From Pseudomonas triclosanedens (GTDB taxonomy: Bacteria > Pseudomonadota > Gammaproteobacteria > Pseudomonadales > Pseudomonadaceae), in the NCBI RefSeq assembly GCF_026686735.1, contig NZ_CP113432.1:3709001-3773000 (forward strand): a DNA stretch of 64,000 nucleotides. Direction: 5' to 3'. The notes beneath the pieces are model-generated. The model did no database searches and had not been told where the DNA came from. It was given only the letters and a program-made list of their open reading frames with translations. Of the stretch, positions 10,902-19,790 are shown piece after piece. The position numbers and the translations under genes are program-made. Within the stretch, counting starts at the first letter, position 1. Every line of letters begins with the position of its first letter.

Positions 10902-13052
10902 ATGAACATGCTTCTTCGCCGCCTTTCCATTCAATGGAAGATCACGCTGCTAGCCGGCCTGTGCCTGCTTGGCGTGGTGTCGCTGTTGTCCGGCCTTTCC
11001 GTGTTCCGTACCCAGCACAGCACCGCGCTGGTCAAGGAATCCAGCACCCGCATGCTCGACGCGGCCGCACGCGCGCGCCTGCAATCGCGCGGTGAAGTCC
11101 AGGCGATGCGCATCCAGCGCTACATCATGGATGCCTACCAGTACGGCAAGGGCTTCTCGCGACAGGTCCTGTTCCTCCGCGATCAGGCACAGAAGCGCTT
11201 CCTCGACGCCTACGACCTGCGCGAAGACCTGACTCGCCAGGTAAGAACCGCGCTGGAAGGCAACCCAGAGTTGCTCGGCCTCTACGTCGCCTTCGAGCCA
11301 GACGCGCTGGACGGCAAGGACAAACTGTTCGCGGGCCAGGCAGAGCTGGGCAGCAACGACACGGGGCGCTTCTCCATCTACTGGTCGCAGGCCACGCCTG
11401 GCCACCTGGAGTCCGAGGCGATGGCCGAATCGCTGTTGCAGGACACCAGCCCCGGTCCCAGCGGCAGCGCCTACAACGCCTGGTTCACTTGCCCCAAGAC
11501 TACCGGCCAGCCGTGCGTATTGGACCCGTACTTCGACGACGTCGGAACCAGGAAGATGCTGATGACCAGCATCGCCTTCCCGCTGGAGCTGGACGGCAAG
11601 ATCGTTGGCGTCATGGGCCTCGACATCAGCCTCGACAAGCTGCAGGACATCAGCGTTCAGGGCAGCCGCGAGCTGTACGACGGCCAGGGCAAGGTCAGCA
11701 TCGTCAGCGCCGCCGGCCTGCTCGCCGGGCATAGCGCCGACGCCAGCAAACTCAGCAAGAGGCTGCAGGACGTCTACCCCAGCCAGGGCGCCGAACTGCT
11801 GCAAGCCATCAGCTCCGGACAGGAAAAAGTGATGAGCCTCGACGACCAGTTGCGCGTCGTCGAACCGCTGCTGCCGATTCCCGGCTCCAAGCCCTGGGGA
11901 GTGCTGCTGGAAGTGCCGCAGGACGTACTCCTCGGCCCGGCCATCGAACTGCAGGAGCAACTCGACGACCAGCGCGTACAGGGCACGCTTTCCCAGCTCG
12001 GTGTCGGCCTGTTGGCTGCACTCCTCGGCCTGTTCGCCATGTGGCTCACCGCCCGCGGCGTGACCCGGCCGATCCTCAACGTCGCCGCCATGCTGCGCAA
12101 CATCGCCAGCGGCGAAGGCGACCTCACCAAGCGCCTGGACTACACCGGCAAGGACGAACTCGGCGAGCTGGCCGGCTGGTTCAACCGCTTCCTCGACAAG
12201 CTCCAGCCGATCATCCGCGACGTGAAATCCTCGGTGCAGGATGCCCGCGCCACCGCCGACCAGTCCTCGGAAATCGCCAGCCAGACCAGCGCCGGCATGC
12301 AGCAGCAGTTCCGCGAAGTCGACCAGGTCGCCACCGCCTCGCAGGAAATGAGCGCCACCGCCCACGACGTGGCCAACAGCGCCGCGATGGCCGCCGATGC
12401 CGCCCGCGGCGCCGACGGCGCGACCCGCGATGGCCTGAGCGTGATCGACAACACCACGCGGATGATCGACGAGCTGGCCAGCGACATGAGCAGCGCCATG
12501 AGCCAGGTCGAAGGGCTGGCCGCCAGCAGCGAGCAGATCGGCTCGGTCCTGGAAGTCATCCGCGGCATCGCCGAGCAGACCAACCTGCTGGCCCTCAACG
12601 CCGCCATCGAAGCCGCCCGCGCCGGGGAAGCCGGGCGCGGTTTCGCCGTGGTTGCCGACGAAGTGCGCAACCTGGCCAGGCGCACCCAGGACTCGGTGGA
12701 GGAAATCCGCCAGGTCATCGAAGGCTTGCAGAACGGCACCCGCGAAGTGGTCGGTGCGATGAGCAACAGCCATCGCCAGGCGCAGGACAGCGTGTCCCAG
12801 GTCGAACAGGCGGTGGCCGCGCTGAAACGCATCGGTGACGCGGTGAGCGTGATCACCGACATGAACCTGCAGATCGCCAGCGCCGCCGAGGAACAGAGCG
12901 CGGTGGCCGAGGAGATCAACCGCAACGTGGCCGGCATCCGCGACGTCACCGAATCGTTGTCCAGCCAGGCCCAGGAGTCGGCGCAGGTCAGCCATTCGCT
13001 GAATCAGTTGGCGAACCACCAGCAGGGCCTGATGGATCAGTTCCGCGTCTGA
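10902..13052 (+). CDS. tlpQ: Methyl-accepting chemotaxis protein, TlpQ-like
   Basis: This 716-residue chemoreceptor has an N-terminal helix (about residues 14-37), a long periplasmic double-Cache-type sensor (about 40-360), a second membrane helix (about 362-385), a HAMP domain (about 386-438) and a cytoplasmic signalling domain whose hairpin tip [20 protein letters not shown] lies near residues 555-575. Length and neighbourhood (downstream of nuo, next to bqsSR) match P. aeruginosa TlpQ (PA2654), which senses histamine and polyamines. Ligand identity here is inferred from orthology only. No C-terminal CheR/CheB tether pentapeptide is seen. AAGGAC precedes the ATG at 10902; an alternative ATG lies two codons on. 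Confidence 0.85.
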   Translation: MNMLLRRLSIQWKITLLAGLCLLGVVSLLSGLSVFRTQHSTALVKESSTRMLDAAARARLQSRGEVQAMRIQRYIMDAYQYGKGFSRQVLFLRDQAQKRFLDAYDLREDLTRQVRTALEGNPELLGLYVAFEPDALDGKDKLFAGQAELGSNDTGRFSIYWSQATPGHLESEAMAESLLQDTSPGPSGSAYNAWFTCPKTTGQPCVLDPYFDDVGTRKMLMTSIAFPLELDGKIVGVMGLDISLDKLQDISVQGSRELYDGQGKVSIVSAAGLLAGHSADASKLSKRLQDVYPSQGAELLQAISSGQEKVMSLDDQLRVVEPLLPIPGSKPWGVLLEVPQDVLLGPAIELQEQLDDQRVQGTLSQLGVGLLAALLGLFAMWLTARGVTRPILNVAAMLRNIASGEGDLTKRLDYTGKDELGELAGWFNRFLDKLQPIIRDVKSSVQDARATADQSSEIASQTSAGMQQQFREVDQVATASQEMSATAHDVANSAAMAADAARGADGATRDGLSVIDNTTRMIDELASDMSSAMSQVEGLAASSEQIGSVLEVIRGIAEQTNLLALNAAIEAARAGEAGRGFAVVADEVRNLARRTQDSVEEIRQVIEGLQNGTREVVGAMSNSHRQAQDSVSQVEQAVAALKRIGDAVSVITDMNLQIASAAEEQSAVAEEINRNVAGIRDVTESLSSQAQESAQVSHSLNQLANHQQGLMDQFRV

Positions 13053-13109
13053 CCCGGCCCGCAACGCTGCCGCAGGATGGGTGGAGCGAAAGCCGATCGC
13101 ACACGGGAG

Positions 13110-14426
13110 TCAAGCCGTGCGGCGAGGCAGCTCCACCCGTACCCGCAATCCGCCCAACTCGCTGCCGTCCAGGCCCAGGCTGCCCCCACAGGCCGCCGCG
13201 ATATCCCGGGCGATGCCCAGGCCGAGGCCGTGACCGGCCACCTGTTCATCCAGGCGGGTACCACGTTCCAACACTGCATCGCGCTGGTCCACCGCGATTC
13301 CCGGGCCATCATCGTCGACGCACAGACGATAGCCGTCTCCGCCCTTCTCCACTGCCAGCCGCACTTCGCTATCCGCCCACTTGCAGGCGTTGTCGAGCAG
13401 GTTGCCGAGCATCTCCAGCAAGTCCTCGCGGTCGAACGGCAGGCGCAGGCCGGGTTCGGCGCTCCAGGTGATGTCCAGGTGATCGCCATGAATGAGCCGC
13501 AGCATCTCGCACAGGCTCGGCAACTCCGCATCGCAGTCGAAATGCGCGCCCGGTAGCGCCTCGCCCACCAGCCGCGCGCGGCCCAGTTCGCGGGCCAGGC
13601 GCTGTTCGATCTGTTCCAGTTGCTCCTGCAGCACGCGGCGCAACTCCGGGCGCTCGCGCAGTTCGTCGCGGTCGGCGAGGCTGATCAGCACCGCAAGCGG
13701 CGTCTTCAGCGCATGCCCCAGGTTGCCCAGCGCGTTGCGCGAGCGACGCAGGGTCTCCTCGGTGTGCTGCAACAGGTGGTTCACCTGCTCCACCAGCGGC
13801 TCCAGCTCCCGCGGCGCCTGACTGTCCAACTGGCTGCGCTGGCCTTCCTGCAACTGCGCGATCTGCTGGCGCACCCGCTCCAGCGGGCGCAGCGCACGGC
13901 GCACAGTAAGGCTCTGGAAGACCAGGATCAGCAGCAGCGCGAGCGCGCCAGCGCCCAGGCCGATGTTGCGCAGGCGATTGAAGCTCTTCAGCACCGGGGT
14001 ATAGTCCTGTGCGACGACGATGCTCAGCTTTCTTCCATAGCGCTTGTAGTCGGCGCGATAGACCAGCAGGCGCTGGCCTTCAGGACCTTTCTCCAGCCCC
14101 CTGGCCAGCCCCTTGCCGTCGGGCAGGCGAAGCTCGCGGTCCCAGAGCGAACGGGAACGCCAGGTGACATCGTCGAACCGGATGACAAAATAACGCCCGG
14201 AGAACAATCGTTCATAGGCGGCATCGACCCGCTGCGCATCCAGTTGCAGCCCGGCCGGACCGCGCATGATGCCCACCAGCAGGCTCTCCGCTTCGTCCTG
14301 CAGCCCGTTGGCCAGATAGCGCCGCAACCCCTGATCGAACAGCCACAGGCCGGTCTGCGCCAGCACCAGGCCTATGACCACCAGCACCACGCCAAGCCCG
14401 AGGCCGAGCCGGCGCTGGATCGACAT
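13110..14426 (-). CDS. bqsS: Two-component sensor histidine kinase, BqsS/CarS-like
   Basis: This 438-residue sensor kinase has a transmembrane helix at about 8-29, a periplasmic domain of about 125 residues, a second helix at about 155-172, a HAMP-like linker, the phospho-acceptor motif GHALKTPLAVL (His238), and an ATPase domain with N box NLLDNACKWA, DDDGPGIA and GHGLGLGIARD. By position and partner it is the orthologue of P. aeruginosa BqsS/CarS, which responds to ferrous iron and calcium. The periplasmic segment has RELRL (residues 97-101) rather than an obvious RExxE iron motif. Its ATG shares one base with the bqsR stop (TGATG). Confidence 0.85.
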   Translation of the reverse strand: MSIQRRLGLGLGVVLVVIGLVLAQTGLWLFDQGLRRYLANGLQDEAESLLVGIMRGPAGLQLDAQRVDAAYERLFSGRYFVIRFDDVTWRSRSLWDRELRLPDGKGLARGLEKGPEGQRLLVYRADYKRYGRKLSIVVAQDYTPVLKSFNRLRNIGLGAGALALLLILVFQSLTVRRALRPLERVRQQIAQLQEGQRSQLDSQAPRELEPLVEQVNHLLQHTEETLRRSRNALGNLGHALKTPLAVLISLADRDELRERPELRRVLQEQLEQIEQRLARELGRARLVGEALPGAHFDCDAELPSLCEMLRLIHGDHLDITWSAEPGLRLPFDREDLLEMLGNLLDNACKWADSEVRLAVEKGGDGYRLCVDDDGPGIAVDQRDAVLERGTRLDEQVAGHGLGLGIARDIAAACGGSLGLDGSELGGLRVRVELPRRTA

Positions 14427-15106
14427 CAACTGACGGCTCCGGCGGCGTTGCCGGTGAAGCGATAGCCCTGGCCGCGGCGGGTCTCGATGATTTCGCGGCC
14501 GAGTTTGCGGCGCAGGTGGTTGATGTGCACCTCGATGACGTTGGAGTCCCGCTCGGTCTCGCCGTCATAGAGGTGCTCGGCAAGATGGGACTTCGATAGC
14601 AATTGTCCGGGGTGCAACATGAAATAGCGCAGCAGGCGGAATTCGGCGGAGGTCAGGTCGACGTCCTTGCCACCCTGCTGCACGCACTGCCGCGACTCGT
14701 CGAGGCTCAGGCCCGCGACTTCCAGTTGGCTCTGGTTGGCCAGCCCACGCGCCCGACGCAGCAGCGCCTGGATACGCAGCAGCAGCTCCTCGGGATGGAA
14801 CGGCTTGGTGAGGTAGTCGTCGGCTCCGGCCTTCAGGCCATCGATGCGCTCGGCCCAGGAACCCCGGGCGGTGAGGATCAGCACCGGTGTCGCCAACCCC
14901 ATGCCGCGCCACTCGCGCAGTACTTCCAGCCCCGGCCGCCCCGGCAGGCCGAGGTCGAGGATGATCAGGTCATAAGGCTCGCTCGCGCCCTGCACGGCGG
15001 CGTCGCGGCCGTCGGCCAGCCAGTCCACCGCGTAGCCCTGGCGGGTCAGCGTAGCCAGCAGTTCATCGGCAAGGGGGACGTGGTCTTCCACCAGCAACAG
15101 ACGCAT
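14426..15106 (-). CDS. bqsR: Two-component response regulator, BqsR/CarR-like (OmpR family)
   Basis: This 226-residue OmpR/PhoB-type regulator has a receiver domain with acidic pocket Glu7-Asp8, phospho-acceptor Asp51 ([10 protein letters not shown]) and Lys101 ([10 protein letters not shown]). It also has a C-terminal winged-helix domain ([19 protein letters not shown] and [17 protein letters not shown] recognition region). In P. aeruginosa the orthologue binds TTAAG-N6-TTAAG tandem boxes and controls metal and cationic-stress genes. It lies between two PepSY genes and bqsS with one-base stop/start overlaps on both sides, so all four are one translationally coupled operon. Confidence 0.88.
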   Translation of the reverse strand: MRLLLVEDHVPLADELLATLTRQGYAVDWLADGRDAAVQGASEPYDLIILDLGLPGRPGLEVLREWRGMGLATPVLILTARGSWAERIDGLKAGADDYLTKPFHPEELLLRIQALLRRARGLANQSQLEVAGLSLDESRQCVQQGGKDVDLTSAEFRLLRYFMLHPGQLLSKSHLAEHLYDGETERDSNVIEVHINHLRRKLGREIIETRRGQGYRFTGNAAGAVS

Positions 15107-15420
15107 CAGTCGTCTTCCTTATCCTTGAGGATGCGGCCATCGCGGGCATCCAGTTCCAACTCGCGTACCACACCGTCGACGGTGAGCAGCTCCACCTCGT
15201 AAATATAGGTGTCGTGCTCCTTCTCCAGTTCGGCCTCCAGCAGCTTGGAACCGGGATAGAGCCCCAGTGCGATGGGCAGGATCTCTTCGAACGGACGGAT
15301 CACGCCCTCCCGGCTCAGGCGCAGCGCCTCGTCCTGGCTCAGGTCGTGGGCCTGGGCGGCGCCGGCCGTCATGGCGAACGCCACGGCGAACAGCACCGAG
15401 CGCGGCAGATCGATCTTCAT
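15106..15420 (-). CDS. PepSY domain-containing periplasmic protein (second of pair)
   Basis: This 104-residue protein has a signal peptide ([20 protein letters not shown], probable cleavage after AQA-H) and a single PepSY-type domain ([20 protein letters not shown] to [13 protein letters not shown]). PepSY proteins are extracytoplasmic and often modulate sensors or proteases. The ATG at 15420 shares its first base with the TGA of the preceding paralogue, and its own TGA overlaps the bqsR start. An upstream in-frame start would overlap the paralogue and lacks a ribosome-binding site. It is a tandem paralogue of the gene at 15420-15728. Confidence 0.85.
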   Translation of the reverse strand: MKIDLPRSVLFAVAFAMTAGAAQAHDLSQDEALRLSREGVIRPFEEILPIALGLYPGSKLLEAELEKEHDTYIYEVELLTVDGVVRELELDARDGRILKDKEDD

Positions 15421-15728
15421 CAGTGGTCCTGGCGATCCTTGATGATTGCACCGCTCACCGCATCGAGCTCGACATCCCATTTCACGCCCTGGGCGTCCTT
15501 GACATCGACCTTGTAGAGGTAACGGCCATGTTCCAGTTCAAGCTCGCTATCGTACACCGTTCCGCCCGGATGCTTGGCCAGCGCGGAGCGATTGAGCTCC
15601 TCGAAGTTGCGGATGGTCCCGGCATCGCGCAGGCGCAACGCCTCGTCCGGGCCGATATCATGGGCTAGCACGGTGGTGGCGCCGAGCAACAGAGCAGTGG
15701 CGGCAGTCAGCATGATCAGCGGTTTCAT
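15420..15728 (-). CDS. PepSY domain-containing periplasmic protein (first of pair)
   Basis: This 102-residue secreted protein heads the PepSY-PepSY-bqsR-bqsS operon. A signal peptide (MKPLIMLTAATALLLGATTV, cleavage near LA-HD) precedes one PepSY-like domain (DEALRLRDAGTIRNFEEL to ELDAVSGAIIKDRQDH). It aligns end to end with its downstream neighbour, indicating tandem duplication: both mature forms begin HD-L/I and share DEALRL, FEE and a final acidic KDRQD/KDKED tail. A BqsR-type box lies 49-64 bases upstream of the start. A role as a periplasmic accessory of BqsS is an inference. Confidence 0.85.
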   Translation of the reverse strand: MKPLIMLTAATALLLGATTVLAHDIGPDEALRLRDAGTIRNFEELNRSALAKHPGGTVYDSELELEHGRYLYKVDVKDAQGVKWDVELDAVSGAIIKDRQDH

Positions 15729-15776
15729 GGGTGGGTCCCTCAACTGAATCTGATGGCGCCAGACTAGGGCGAGGGA

Positions 15777-15792
15777 CTTAATTCAAGCTGAA
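15777..15792 (-). promoter_or_regulatory. Candidate BqsR tandem binding site
   Basis: Read on the minus strand the sequence is TTCAG-CTTGAA-TTAAG, one base away from the TTAAG-N6-TTAAG direct repeat reported for P. aeruginosa BqsR. It is followed ten bases downstream by TAGTCT (15761-15766), a plausible -10 box for the PepSY-bqsRS operon. This suggests autoregulation. Confidence 0.6.
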
Positions 15793-15877
15793 TCGGCAAC
15801 GGTCATTCACCTGGTGAAGTATCCTTGCTTCCTGTGCACAGGCTCTATAATCGCTGGCCTGCAACAGCGAGACCCGC

Positions 15878-16957
15878 ATGACCGCCATCCAGATCAAGAC
15901 TCCGGCCCTGACGCTCAAGGCCGGCGCGCGCGCGCTCCAGCGCATCCGTGAACAAGGCCTGGCGCCCGCCGACGTGGGCATCCTGCCCGGTGCTGCGGGC
16001 GGCCCGAAGGCCCTCGGCATCCAGGGCCTGGACCTGGCGCTGTTCGGCGAGTGGCTACCCCGCGCCCGCCGGGAGCGCTCGCTGATCGGCGCCTCCATCG
16101 GCTCCTGGCGCTTCGCCAGCGCCTGCCTGCCGGACCCGGCACAAGGCATCCATCGCCTCGGCGAGCTCTATACGCAACAACGCTTTGCCCGCAACGCCAG
16201 CATCGCCGATGTTTCCAGAAGCTGCGCGAAGATGCTCGACGAACTGCTCGAAGGCCGTGACGCCAGCGTGCTCGACAACCCCTGGTATCGCCTGAACGTG
16301 GTGGTGGTGAAGAGCCACGGTCGCCTCGCCCAGGACGGCAAGGCCGGTCTCGGGCTGGGCCTGGGCGCGGTGATCCGCGACAACCTGATCGGCCGCCGCC
16401 ACCTGCACCGCCATTTCGAACGCCTGATCATCCACGATGCCCGCCGCGCGCCGCCGCTGGCGCAACTGCAGGACTTCCCGTCGCGCTACCTCCACCTCGA
16501 CCTGGCCAACCTGCGCCACGCCCTGCTCGCCTCGGGCTCGATCCCGATGGTCATGGAAGGCGTGCGCGACATCCCCGGTGCCGGCCCCGGTACTTACCGC
16601 GACGGCGGACTGCTCGACTATCACCTGGACCTGCCGTACCTGCCCGAAGGTGTGGTGCTCTACCCGCACTTTACCGACAAGGTCATCCCCGGCTGGTTCG
16701 ACAAGGGCCTGCCCTGGCGTCGCGGCGATGCCGGGCGCCTGCAGGATGTGCTGTTGCTGGCACCGTCGAAGCAATACCTGGAGCGTCTGCCGCACGGTAA
16801 GCTGCCGGACCGCAAAGACTTTCATCGCTACATGGGCGACGACGCCGGCCGCGAACGCTACTGGCGCAAGGCGATGGACGAAAGCCGGCGGATGGGCGAC
16901 GAGTTTCTCGAACTGGCCGACAACGGCAAGCTGGGCGAACGCCTGCAGCCGCTCTGA
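15878..16957 (+). CDS. Patatin-like phospholipase family protein
   Basis: This 359-residue protein carries the patatin Ser-Asp dyad: the nucleophile elbow GASIGS (Ser73) and a DGG motif (Asp242) in YRDGGLLDYHLD. The N-terminal GILPGAAGGPKALGIQGLD resembles the glycine-rich oxyanion segment of patatins. No signal peptide is seen, so a cytoplasmic lipid acyl hydrolase is likely; the substrate is unknown. The gene is divergent from the PepSY-bqsRS operon and sits alone; the ATG at 15878 follows a GACCCGC stretch without a strong ribosome-binding site. Confidence 0.8.
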   Translation: MTAIQIKTPALTLKAGARALQRIREQGLAPADVGILPGAAGGPKALGIQGLDLALFGEWLPRARRERSLIGASIGSWRFASACLPDPAQGIHRLGELYTQQRFARNASIADVSRSCAKMLDELLEGRDASVLDNPWYRLNVVVVKSHGRLAQDGKAGLGLGLGAVIRDNLIGRRHLHRHFERLIIHDARRAPPLAQLQDFPSRYLHLDLANLRHALLASGSIPMVMEGVRDIPGAGPGTYRDGGLLDYHLDLPYLPEGVVLYPHFTDKVIPGWFDKGLPWRRGDAGRLQDVLLLAPSKQYLERLPHGKLPDRKDFHRYMGDDAGRERYWRKAMDESRRMGDEFLELADNGKLGERLQPL

Positions 16958-17005
16958 GCCGTTCCTGACGGGCCGCCGAGAGACGGCCCTTGCCTGAGCG
17001 CCGGC

Positions 17006-18196
17006 TCAACCCGGCTGGCCATCCACCCGTGGCTGCCAGAACATCGGCCCGTAGTTCCAGGCGAACAACAGGAACGCCAGCACCCAGCACGCGGCGGCAA
17101 TGCTCAGCCCTTCCAGCGGCCGCCACATAACCAGCACTACCCGTGCGACGACGCCCAGATTGAGCAACGCAAAGGCCCAGGGCATCACCTTCGGCGGCTG
17201 CAGCGGCCGCCCGGTGTGGCCAAGGCTGACGCGAGCGACCATTGCCAGGATCAGGCCACCCACGCCGCCAACGGTCAACGCATGGATCGGCAGGCTCATC
17301 GAGAAGCTCGGTGCGAAGTTCCACAGTGCCATGCCAGCCGGCGCCAGCATCATCCACAAATAGGCCAGGTGCAGCGACCATAGCAGCGGCACGCCCCAGT
17401 AGTCCTTGTCATACCAGCGCCACAGGCGGATCAGGTGCCCTGCCGCCAGCGCGGCGAACAGCAAGCCCAGCAGCGGATGCGGGGTCAGGCCGACACCGAA
17501 TGCGCTCAGCACCGCCACCAGCATGGTGCCGCCCAGCAGCGAATTGTCCAGCCAGTTCCAGGCCGCTACCTGCGCGGTACGGCCCAGGCCACGCTGGGTA
17601 AAGAAGGGAATCACACGGCCGCCGATCAGCCCCATCAGCGCTGCCACCAGCCACAACGCGGCCAGTACGCCGCCACGCTGCCACTGTTCGTTGCCCGCCC
17701 AGAGGCCCGCCATCACCAGTGCATCGGCCAGCGTCAGCAAGCCCAGCACGGCGATCACTGGGTAGTTGCGCACCTGGCGCACCTGCCACAGGCTGCGGCC
17801 GATGAAGAAAGCCAGCGCCGGCATGAAAGCGAGCTCCAGCGGCGCCACCAGCCACAGCGGCACGCCGAGCAGCCAGCCCAGCCGCGCGGCGAGCCAGAGC
17901 AGCGCCAGTACCATCAGCGGGTTGCCGCTGAGGCCGGGCCTGCCGGTCCAGGTCTGCACCGCCGTCAGCAGGAATCCGGCGACGATGGCCGCGGCAAAAC
18001 CGAACAGCATTTCGTGGCGATGCCAGGCCAGCCAGCCACCCAGCGGCTGCCAGGCCGGCAACATGCCGAGCAGCACCGCCGCCCAGGCGGCGATGCCGAT
18101 CAGCGCGAATACCGCTCCGCCGAGGAAGAAAGGACGAAACCCCAGGCGCCACAACGGCGCGATGGTCAACAGAGCCTTGCGATCAACCAGCAACAC
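17006..18196 (-). CDS. nnrS: NnrS family membrane protein
   Basis: This 396-residue, roughly twelve-helix protein matches NnrS, a heme- and copper-containing membrane protein associated with nitric oxide metabolism and resistance. The family N-terminus is clear: PLWRLGFRPFFLGGAVFAL, then WHRHEMLFGFAAAIVAGFLL with conserved histidines, and GRVIPFFTQRGL. I chose the GTG at 18196 (VLLVDRKALL, preceded by GGGAGGCGTGCT) because the longer frame runs back through ppyR. This start overlaps the ppyR stop by 14 bases, so it is coupled to ppyR. It is probably the last gene of the fhp-ppyR-nnrS operon. Confidence 0.88.
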   Translation of the reverse strand: MLLVDRKALLTIAPLWRLGFRPFFLGGAVFALIGIAAWAAVLLGMLPAWQPLGGWLAWHRHEMLFGFAAAIVAGFLLTAVQTWTGRPGLSGNPLMVLALLWLAARLGWLLGVPLWLVAPLELAFMPALAFFIGRSLWQVRQVRNYPVIAVLGLLTLADALVMAGLWAGNEQWQRGGVLAALWLVAALMGLIGGRVIPFFTQRGLGRTAQVAAWNWLDNSLLGGTMLVAVLSAFGVGLTPHPLLGLLFAALAAGHLIRLWRWYDKDYWGVPLLWSLHLAYLWMMLAPAGMALWNFAPSFSMSLPIHALTVGGVGGLILAMVARVSLGHTGRPLQPPKVMPWAFALLNLGVVARVVLVMWRPLEGLSIAAACWVLAFLLFAWNYGPMFWQPRVDGQPG

Positions 18197-18440
18197 AGCA
18201 CGCCTCCCAGCCTTCCTTACGCATCTGGTGCTGGGCGATGAGCCGCAGCACATATCCCAGTTTCAACAGGATAGGACCGAGGATGGTGAACGCGTGGGCC
18301 GCCACGATGGCTGGCAGCGTCAGACGGGCATCGACGAAATAGGCGCCGACGATTCCCACCGCCAGCAGGCCGAGACCGCTGCCCAGCAGCGTGGACGACA
18401 TCGCCAGGTTGCGCCTGGGGCAAGCGAACAGACTTTCCAT
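18183..18440 (-). CDS. ppyR: PpyR-like small membrane protein
   Basis: This 85-residue protein has two hydrophobic helices (TLLGSGLGLLAVGIVGAYFV at about 16-35 and LPAIVAAHAFTILGPILLKL at about 42-61) and a basic C-terminal tail. By order (between nnrS and fhp) it is the orthologue of P. aeruginosa PpyR (PA2663), named psl and pyoverdine operon regulator; its biochemical function is not established. AGGAGG six bases upstream supports the ATG at 18440. The operon position next to fhp and overlapping nnrS suggests a role in the NO response. Confidence 0.75.
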   Translation of the reverse strand: MESLFACPRRNLAMSSTLLGSGLGLLAVGIVGAYFVDARLTLPAIVAAHAFTILGPILLKLGYVLRLIAQHQMRKEGWEACCVAG

Positions 18441-18490
18441 CACACACCTCCTCGGTCGCGCCGACCCGCTGCCGGGCCGGCGCTTCAGGT

Positions 18491-19672
18491 TCAGGCCTCC
18501 AGCGCGCTGGCCGGGCCGAAGAACTCATAGTGGGACTGCTGCTCGGGTACGCCGAGCTCGCACAGGTGGCGTTTCACCTGTGCCATGAACGGTTTGGGCC
18601 CGAGGAAATACGCCTCCAGGTCACGGTCCTCCGGCAGCCAGTCGGCCAATTGCTCGCGGCTTAGGAAGCCTTGCGCATGGGCATCGTCCTGGTCGCGCGG
18701 CTCGCTGTAGCAGACGTAGTGCTTGAGTTGCGGGTGCGCCTCGGCCTGTGCCTCGACCCATTCGCGGAACGCATGCACGCCACCGTGGCGAGCGCAGTGA
18801 ATGAAATGCACCTCGCGGCCCGAGGCCAGCGCCGGCTTGAGCATCGCCAGGGCCGGCGTGATGCCGACGCCCGCGGTGATCAGCGCCAGCGGCTTATCGC
18901 CCTCGCGCAGCACGAAGTCGCCCGCCGGCGGGAACAGATCGATCTCGTCACCGACCTGCAGTGCATCATGCAGGTAGTTGGAGACCTTGCCTTCCGGCTC
19001 GCGCTTCACGCTGATGCGGTATTCGCGGCCATTGGGCGCGTCGGACAGCGAATAGGTGCGGCGCAGTTCCTCGCCGTCCAGCTCCAGACGCAGACCAATA
19101 TACTGGCCCGGCTGGTAGTCCAGCAGCGCGCCACCATCCACCGGCTGGAAGTAGAACGAAGTGATCTCCTCGCTTTCCACCTGCTTGCGGGCGACACGGA
19201 AGCGCCGCGCACCGCGCCAGCCGCCGTGCTGCGCGGCATTCTGCTGATACACCGACTCTTCGGCGCCAATCAGGATTTCCGCCAGTTGCCCGTAGGCGGC
19301 AGCCCAGGCATCGATCACCGCCTGGGTAGCGATTTCCTCGCCGAGCACCTCGCGGATCGCCCGCAGCAGACAGGTGCCGACGATCGGGTAGTGTTCCGGC
19401 AGGATCTGCAGGGCGGCATGCTTGTTGACGATCTTCGCCACCAGCGGGCCGAGCTGCTCCAGCTCGTCGATGTGGCGGGCATACATCAGGACACCGTTGG
19501 CCAGCGCACGTGGCTGGTCACCCGACGCCTGGTGGGCCTGGTTGAACAGCGGGCGGACCTGCGGGTACTCGCTCAGCATCATCTTGTAGAAGTGCCGGGT
19601 CAGCGCTTCACCGCCGGTTTCCAGCAGTGGGACGGTGGCCTTGACCAGGCTACGGTGTTCGTTGGACAGCAT
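18491..19672 (-). CDS. fhp: Flavohemoprotein nitric oxide dioxygenase
   Basis: This 393-residue flavohemoglobin converts NO and O2 to nitrate using NAD(P)H. It has a globin domain (about 1-138) with the proximal-His region KIVNKHAALQILPEHYPIV, an FAD-binding barrel (YQPGQYIGLRLEL, RRTYSLSDAPNG) and an NAD-binding domain (LITAGVGITPALAMLKP, ending YEFFGPA). Length equals that of P. aeruginosa Fhp. The ATG at 19672 (MLSNEHRSLV) has GAGGAGATACCG upstream; the longer frame lacks a ribosome-binding site. It is divergent from fhpR, which should activate it through the sigma-54 promoter at 19734-19749. Confidence 0.97.
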   Translation of the reverse strand: MLSNEHRSLVKATVPLLETGGEALTRHFYKMMLSEYPQVRPLFNQAHQASGDQPRALANGVLMYARHIDELEQLGPLVAKIVNKHAALQILPEHYPIVGTCLLRAIREVLGEEIATQAVIDAWAAAYGQLAEILIGAEESVYQQNAAQHGGWRGARRFRVARKQVESEEITSFYFQPVDGGALLDYQPGQYIGLRLELDGEELRRTYSLSDAPNGREYRISVKREPEGKVSNYLHDALQVGDEIDLFPPAGDFVLREGDKPLALITAGVGITPALAMLKPALASGREVHFIHCARHGGVHAFREWVEAQAEAHPQLKHYVCYSEPRDQDDAHAQGFLSREQLADWLPEDRDLEAYFLGPKPFMAQVKRHLCELGVPEQQSHYEFFGPASALEA

Positions 19673-19733
19673 CGGTATCTCCTCGGGTTGGCCAGACGAT
19701 GAGTGGGGCGCCTGGCTCTCAGCCAGGGATGTT

Positions 19734-19749
19734 TCAGGAAGCGTGCCAA
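19734..19749 (-). promoter_or_regulatory. Candidate sigma-54 promoter of fhp
   Basis: On the minus strand TTGGCACGCTTCCTGA carries a perfect -24 block (TTGGCACG). At the correct spacing the -12 block is CTGA instead of TTGC, so the -12 GC is GA. It lies 62 bases upstream of the fhp start and 42 bases from the nearest activator site. Confidence 0.65.
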
Positions 19750-19790
19750 CCCTGCAGCCCGGCAATTACGGGACGCTGGCGCCCCAATGA

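Noticed and set aside
10950..13064. Long open frame antisense to the chemoreceptor gene
   Set aside because: Low-complexity Ala/Gly/Asp/His composition and no start signals.
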